A stretch of DNA of 64,000 nucleotides, taken from positions 13,186,967 through 13,250,966 of the forward strand of contig JBANSL010000004.1 in NCBI GenBank assembly GCA_037127255.1, given 5' to 3'. This DNA comes from Persicaria tinctoria. Taxonomy: Eukaryota; Streptophyta; Magnoliopsida; Caryophyllales; Polygonaceae. A model generated the notes under the pieces. The model was not told the origin of the DNA and ran no database searches. It saw only the letters and a list, made by a program, of their open reading frames with translations. A program made the position numbers and the translations under genes. This document shows positions 58,027-64,000 of the stretch, in pieces (position 1 is the stretch's first letter; each line of letters opens with the position of its first letter).

Positions 58027-58799
58027 CGAAAATTTCGCGAGATAACCCTGAGGTTTCGCGTAATTCGTGCGGTAAACAAGGGTTTCAGATATTTCGCCTG
58101 GTAACCCTGAGGTTTCGAAATTTTTTGTTTCGCGCCCAAAACTTTTATTTTGGAAAAAAGTCGTCATTTGAAATTGTAAACGGGTAAATAATGTAATATT
58201 AATAAAAATTGTATAGCCTTTTCACAAATATAAACAAAACCTCTTTCAGGTGGAAGAAAGACGAACGATGGCAGACGGGGAACGATAGCAGAGGGTCCTA
58301 GAAGTGCAGAGGGAGCCTTGGCGGCAACTGGTGGCTCCAGTGGCGACCAATGGAGAGAGAGGGGCGGTGGGCGGTTGCATTGGTGTCGGCGGTGGCCGAT
58401 AGTGGTGTGGCATCGTCGGTGGCGGGCGATGGACTGCGAATTGAAGATGAGTGCTCGAAAAATTCGAGAAGGTACGACTGAAATTTCAGTATAGTTTCTC
58501 AATTGAGTTCTTATTGATTGGAATTAGTAAACCTAGTATACGAAATTGAGTCCAAATCATGGTTTGAACCTTGAAATTTTGGATTATGAATTTTAGGGTT
58601 TAAGGGGTCCCAAATTTGGGGCTTTTTTTAATTATGTTTTGCAACTTGCAAGGGATCTGAATTCTCTTCAGAGGGTCCTAGACGTGTTTTCAGTCTCCCT
58701 AGTAAAAGATTTTCTATCGTTCGCAGTTTAATTATATCTGAAACTCTTGTTTACCACGCGAATTGCGCGAAACTTCAGGGTTACCTCGCGAAATTTTCG
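58027..58799. mobile_element. TIR element, 773 bp, within the gypsy untranslated region
   Basis: Terminal inverted repeats of about 65 bp share the start CGAAAATTTCGCGAGATAAC (left) and CGAAAATTTCGCGAGGTAAC (right, reversed), continuing through GGTAAACAAG to TTTCAGATAT. A further internal copy of GGTAACCCTGAGGTTTCG occurs at about 58099-58116. The flanks are A/G-rich low complexity, so the target duplication cannot be read. Its class (Mutator-like or other) is undetermined. Confidence 0.75.
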
Positions 58800-60039
58800 A
58801 AAAGAAAAATATTATGCATGGAAATAAAGAGCCTTAGTTTCATTTTTACATGTGAGAGTTGGATGAATGTTTGGTTAAGAGTTTGTTCTTATTCTTATGG
58901 AAGCTTGATGAAATTTTTTGAGTTGTTTTGAGTTATGTTGAAAGTTATAGGAATCTTAGTTCCCGGAATGAAAAGTACTGCATTGCCAAATATACTCCAT
59001 GTCTTTATATTTCTACCAAGCCCCATTACAACCCCGACGAATGGAGTGTTCCTTGAAGTCTTCAATTGAGCAAAAGATCTCTTGATGTTGCTTATTTGCT
59101 TTGATGTATTTGGTAGAGATATTGCTATATAAATGTCAATGCTTAAGATGCATAATTTTTGTTTATAGAATTGAGTTGAGAGTTGTTCTTAAAGTCTAAA
59201 CACATGAGAGCGAGAGAAACACATTTTTCCTGTGAGGTTGGATGGATAGACATGCAGGCTACTTGATCAATCAAATACATGTTAGGATCATGTTTGTTTG
59301 CTTCATTCATATTTGCACTTGTTATGATGTTGCTTTTGATGGGGTTGAGACATGAAGAAGTCTCCTATGGGATGGATGATGTATACTTTATTCTATTTTT
59401 GCTTGAGGACAAACAAAAACTTAAGTGTGAGGAAGTTTGATAATGCATATTTTTAGATATGCGTTATAGATAGTTTTAGGCGCATTAGAGTGTGTTTATT
59501 GCATGTTTAATAAGTTAATTTGTATTATTGTTCATGTGAGCATTTGAGTTCGGAATCTACACAATAAACTAATTTGCATTATTGCATGGCTAAGGATGGA
59601 TCATAGGAGCTTGGAGGAGGCTGGAATGGAGCGAAATGGAATTACAAGAGGAGCTAAGGAGACGAGGAATGAAGACAAAGGAAGAAAACGGAAGACAGAA
59701 AAAGCAGCGCCCACCGCTACAATACTGGCGCCCATCGATTTCGCAGTTTCTGAAGATTTTCAAGATCTTTCCGAATCTTTAATTTAGGTAATAGTTTTCC
59801 ATGTCTTCTAGGGTTTTTGCCAATGACTTTAGACTATGTGAGTGGCTGTTTTCATCAGTTTTAGAGAGAGATAGACGAAAGGATAAAATTTTAGAGTTTT
59901 TCTCAAGTTATGAGCAACTAAACTCATTGTTTCGCCTGCGATTCGAAGACATGGTTAGTTGAATTGTGAGACTTTGATTTCTATGTTATTCCACATATTA
60001 TTTCATTACTCCAAGGCTTATTCTAAGTTGTTAATTCTC

Positions 60040-63000
60040 CTTGTGCTTATATTCCCCTTGAGAGTGGAGCAGCAACATGGTAGAGAGGAGAGGGGTGTGA
60101 GGCCAAATCGATTTGAGGCTATGTGGGTTGAAAATGAGGGGTGCAGGATGGTAGTGGAGAGCACTTGGGTGAGGCCTCACATGACAGGAGTGATGGGAAA
60201 ACTTGAGCGGTGTATGCTGGAGTTGAAGGAGTAGAATAAGATCACATTTGGGAATATTCTCGTGAAGCTTAGGAAAGTTAGAGAGGAATTGAGGGAGCTA
60301 ACAAAGAATGGTATGACAGGGGAGTTAGTGGCTAGAAGACAAGAGCTAGAAAGGAAGGAAGATGAGCTGATGGCCCAGGAGGAGATTATTTGGTTTCAAC
60401 GGGCTAAAGCAAACGAGTTCAAGTGGGGTGATAGGAATTCTAGATTTTTCCACCAGAAAGCCAAAGGAAGGGATGTCCGAAATAAGGTCACGAGATTGAT
60501 TGATGAAGAAGGGATGAAATGAAGGAGTAGGTCGGGAATGACAAGGGTGACGGTGGATTATTTTCAGAAATTATTTGCTTCAGACCTGAATACCTTGCCC
60601 AACTCGGCTATCAAGGGGATTTCCGCTTCAATCTCGGCTGACGATAACTCTGAGTTGTTGCGTCCATTCACTGGAGAGGAGGTACGTCTTGCTCTTTTTT
60701 CCATGCATCCCACAAAAGCTCCTGGCCCTGATGGTATGTCAGCGTTGTTCTATCAACAACACTAGGATATCATCGGAGCATAAGTGATTTCTTTTGTTCT
60801 TGATATTCTGAGTGGTAGGCCTTTCCCGGAGTCACTTAATCACACCTTTATTTCTCTAATCCCAAAGGTTAAGTGCCCGTTCAGGATGAAAGATTTACGA
60901 CCAATTAGCCTTTGTAATGTTTTGTACAAAATTGTTTCAAAGGTTATAGCTAATTGGCTAAAGGTGTGCATGAGTAAGGTGGTGGGAGAGGGTCAGAGTG
61001 CTTTCGTTCCCGGGAGGTTAATCACTCACAATGTGCTTTCGGCGTTTGAAATATTTCACTACATGAAGCACAAACGAGGGGGAAAGAAAGGGTATATGGC
61101 ACTGAAACTGGATATGGCCAAGGCTTATGACAGAGTCGAGTGGGTTTTCTTAGAGGAGTGTATGAGGAGGATCGGTTTCCATGAGGATTGGACCAGGCTG
61201 GTCATGAGGTGTGTTAATACGGTGTCCTTTTCGGTGTTGGTGGATAGGGTAGCGTCGGAGCCTTTTGTGCCAAAGAGGGGGTTGAGACAAGAGGATCCGC
61301 TTTCGCCGTATCTGTTTTTGTTATGTGCAGATGCATTTTCGGGACTTATTAGACAGAGTGAGCAGGAAGGAAGATGGGGTGGAATCAGGATTGCTCGAAC
61401 GGCTCCAACTGTATCTCACCTTTTCTTTGCAGATGATAGTATTTTGTTTGCAAGAGCGACTTGTCAACAGAGTGCAGAGATCGTTGATATCCTCCAGAAG
61501 TATGGAGAAGTGTCCGGACAACAAGTGAATTTTGAAAAATCTGAGCTATCTTTTAGCAAGAATGTAGGGATGGAGAGACGAGAAGAGATTCAAGGCATCT
61601 TGGGAGTGATCGAGGTCGAGAAACATGAGAGATATCTGGGGTTGCCAACGATGGTGGGTCGATCCAAGAAAGTTATTTTTGGACAGATTCGGGAACGGGT
61701 ATGGAAGAAAATGAAGGGATGGAAGGAGAAGTCTTTGTCTAGAGCGGGGAAGGAGGTATTGATCAAGTCTGTGATTCAGGCAATTCCGATGTATGGTATG
61801 TCTTGTTTCATGATGCCGATGGGACTCTGTAGAGAAATTGAGAAACTTATGTGTAATTTTTTGTGGGGTGACGAGGATGGGAAGAGGAGAATGCATTGGA
61901 TGAGGTGAAAAAGGTTGTTTAAATCTAAGGAGAGTGGGGGGATGGGCTTCCGGGATATGGAGGCTTTCAACCTTGCACTTTTGGAAAAGCAAGGGTGGCG
62001 ATTGATGAATGAACCGGAGTCGTTACTAGCAAGATTACTAAAGGCTAGGTACTATATCCCTCTACAGATTTTTTGAACGCTAGATTGGGGTACAATACAA
62101 GTTATGCATGGAGAAGTATTCTGAAGGGAAGGGAAAACTTACAACAGGGGATGGTTTGGGTGGTAGGAAATGGAATGAATATCCGAGTGTGGGTGGATAA
62201 ATGGATTCTAGGGGTAGTAGGCTACATGGCTTCTCCGACCTCGCCTGTTCTGGACATGACAAAGACGACAACCGATTATATTGATTGGGAGGGTCATAAA
62301 TGGAAGGAGGAGGAGGTTAAAGCGGACTTCAATGAGCATGATGCTGAGGCGATTATCGGAATACACTTAACTGATCATGCTATGCGGGACCAGTTGGGGT
62401 GGGTGCATTCGAAGGATGGCTTGTTTACGGTTAAGTCGGCGTATCATATGATTACGGAACGTCTGATGATCGAGGATGGGTCACTTGGTCCTTCAAACAC
62501 TAGTCCGATGCGTTCGATTTGGAAGAAAGTGTGGAGCTTTAGGGCGCCGCCGAGGGTGAATTTTTTTTTTGTGGCGTGCAGGCAAAGGAATTTTGACTTG
62601 TAAAGCTAATCTATTCAAGAGGAAGGTGACGACGGATCCGTGCTGCGAGATGTGTGGTCGGGAGGAGGATGTGATCCATGTGTTATTCGATTGTAAATTG
62701 GCAAAGAAGATTTGGAAGTGCGAGCCCGGGCTGAACAGGAAGATACTGCGTCAAGGGAGCTTCATGGATCGGGTCCAAACCGTAGTGACGGTGCAGAACG
62801 AGGATGAACAAACAGCTTGGGCGGCTGCCCTTGGTGGAATATGGAGAGCATGGAATGGGATGATCTTTCAAGACAAGGACACAAGTGCAAAGTTTATATG
62901 GGAGGAAAGCTGGAGGATGGCAGAAAGAATGGGCAAACTAGAGGGATTACAAGCCGCGATGGACTTTGCCGCCGAGGGGGTTCATCAAGCTGAACTGTGA

Positions 63001-63483
63001 TGCGTCGGTTGGGCAAGGGAGAGGGATAGGTATCGGTGTAGTGGCACGAGATGATAAATGAGAGCTGTGTTTTGCAGCTGCGAGATCAGTGGGATGTACG
63101 TCGACACCGAGCGAAGCTGAGGCGGAGGCTATTGTGTAGGCTGTCCAACTCGCGGAGAGGATGGGGATCACACACGTTGTCATCGAGAGCGACTGTCTGG
63201 AGGTTATCGGCGGGATTCAGAAAAGTATGACATCACGATCAACCAAGGGGAACGTGTTGATGCGGGCAACAGAATTGGCGAAAGGCTTGCAGGTGGGCCA
63301 TTGGAGCTATGTTCGGCGGACTGGAAATGGAGCAGCTCACTTGCTGGCTTACATTTGACCGCCTGATGTTTTATTTGATTTCACAGATTCTTTCACTAGT
63401 TTTAGACTTTCCAATGTTATGTTGAGGGATTTGACTATTTCTGAATTCTGATTAATGATGGTTTGGGTTATCAAAAAAAAAAT
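60040..63483 (+). mobile_element. L1-type LINE, 5'-truncated, with poly(A) and 13-bp duplication
   Basis: The insertion is bounded by GTTGTTAATTCTC at 60027-60039 and 63484-63496 and ends in a run of A (63473-63482). The 3444-bp insert starts inside ORF2, after the endonuclease domain, so it is a 5'-truncated copy. It sits inside the gypsy LTR and is therefore younger than that element. Confidence 0.93.
60056..63356 (+). pseudogene. LINE ORF2 (RT, zinc finger, RNase H), broken
   Basis: RT spans about 60240-61900, with KAPGPDGMSALFYQQH, LISLIPK-type FISLIPKVKCPFRMKDLRPI, ALKLDMAKAYDRVEWVFLEE and the catalytic HLFFADDSILFARA. The zf-RVT region has CCEMCGREEDVIHVLFDC (about 62641-62694). RNase H (about 62980-63356) begins IKLNCDASVGQGRGIGIGVV and includes ITHVVIESDCLEVIGGIQKS. 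Stops occur at 60232 (TAG), 60520 (TGA), 60763 (TAG), 60781 (TAA), 61906 (TGA), 63059 (TGA) and 63137 (TAG). Frameshifts lie near 62055 and in a T run near 62560-62570. The catalytic residues survive but no full protein can be made. Confidence 0.92.
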
Positions 63484-64000
63484 GTTGTTAATTCTCTCTT
63501 GATTGATCACCATGATAGAATTGCATTTTGCTAGGGTTTTAATTAGTTCGTAAGAATAATTATACCTTTAAGTGACAACTTGGTTGTGTAGGGTAATGAC
63601 ATCTTGGTTAAATATCGGTTCTTGAGTTGCTAGGGTTGAGGGGATGACAACTTTCGACATATACTAGTTGCTTAGAAGGGTTGGTACTGCCATTCTGCCA
63701 AGTACATTGGGAATTTATGCTATTTATATGTTAAATCCTATAGGGTTAGGGTTGCATATGAATGTAAGAGATTGTCATATCCATAAGGAATGCCAGTCTA
63801 TATAAACCAAAGTCAGAATAACTAAATGAATTGGAATAACTAGGAATTGAGCCAAAGATCATGAATACCAATCATTGTTGAGAAGTCGCAGGTGAAGCAC
63901 TTTACTCTTATTGTTATCAATTTCACAATCATTCCTCTCTTTACTTCTTTTGCTTATTCCATATTTTCTAATCTTGTTACTCTCTCTGTTAATTAAAATT

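Larger units (their letters stand above)
57950..64000 (+). mobile_element. 3' end of a Ty3/gypsy element, nested by two other elements
   Basis: An A/G-rich tract (GGCTCTAAAGACC followed by AAAAAGAAAGAAAAAAG-type sequence, 57961-58026) is typical of the untranslated region before the 3' LTR in several plant gypsy lineages. So is GCTTGAGGACAAACAAAAAC at 59401-59420. The LTR seems to begin TGATAATGCATA at 59438 and continues past the LINE insertion to beyond the window end. No gag or pol is visible here. The left boundary is uncertain. Confidence 0.6.
59438..64000 (+). repeat. Gypsy 3' LTR, split by a LINE
   Basis: The LTR text runs 59438-60039 and resumes at 63484 after the LINE. The terminus is beyond the window. 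Confidence 0.55.

Overview
The window is nuclear DNA from a flowering plant, almost certainly a eudicot. It has spliced GT-AG genes of plant-specific families, and repeats from most major plant transposon groups (Ty1/copia, Ty3/gypsy, L1-type LINE, hAT, Mutator-like, CACTA, Stowaway). I cannot name the species. There are no bacterial, organellar or viral genes, CRISPR arrays, rRNAs or tRNAs that I can see.

Five genes look real. (1) 7522-11667 (+): an eight-exon hydroxyproline O-arabinosyltransferase (HPAT/RDN1 family, 361 aa). (2) 13857-14099 (+): a two-exon 53-residue microprotein with one membrane helix that I do not recognise. (3) 18491-21285 (-): a four-exon RNA-binding protein with two RRMs and a zinc knuckle (PHIP1 type, 492 aa). 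(4) 46444-48144 (+) and (5) 55859-57542 (+): two paralogous F-box genes with the same 159-nt internal exon, separated by a CACTA transposon.

The rest is mostly nested mobile DNA. From left to right: a gypsy-type LTR end (1-1561); a decayed copia on the minus strand with both LTRs and a 5-bp target duplication (1926-6868); a truncated LINE tail (12695-13178); a Stowaway MITE (13319-13574); a head-to-head LTR-leader-gag palindrome (14707-15590); a hAT-like element carrying a LINE fragment (16509-17905); an orphan poly(A) retroelement with a 17-bp target duplication (21727-23107); a decayed copia on the plus strand with a hAT-type element in its left LTR (23942-29192); a foldback element (29200-30270); a truncated copia gag on the minus strand (30622-32148); and a LINE tail (32703-33930).

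The most striking object is a 9.86-kb Mutator-like element (34010-43870) with a perfect 9-bp target duplication. It holds exon-intron fragments of at least four unrelated host genes: plasma-membrane H+-ATPase, pyruvate kinase, CPN60/HSP60 and clathrin heavy chain. It also carries arrays built on a GTGCAACTC-type core. After it come a hAT-like element with an 8-bp duplication (44723-45938), a 6.6-kb CACTA element (48489-55119) with 28 indel-free 80-bp repeats, and a gypsy 3' end (about 57950 to beyond the window) interrupted by a TIR element (58027-58799) and by a 3.4-kb LINE (60040-63483).

The element boundaries rest on target duplications and terminal repeats read directly from the sequence. 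Gene names rest on remembered family motifs. Exon boundaries were chosen because reading frame and splice consensus agree; no transcript or database evidence was available.
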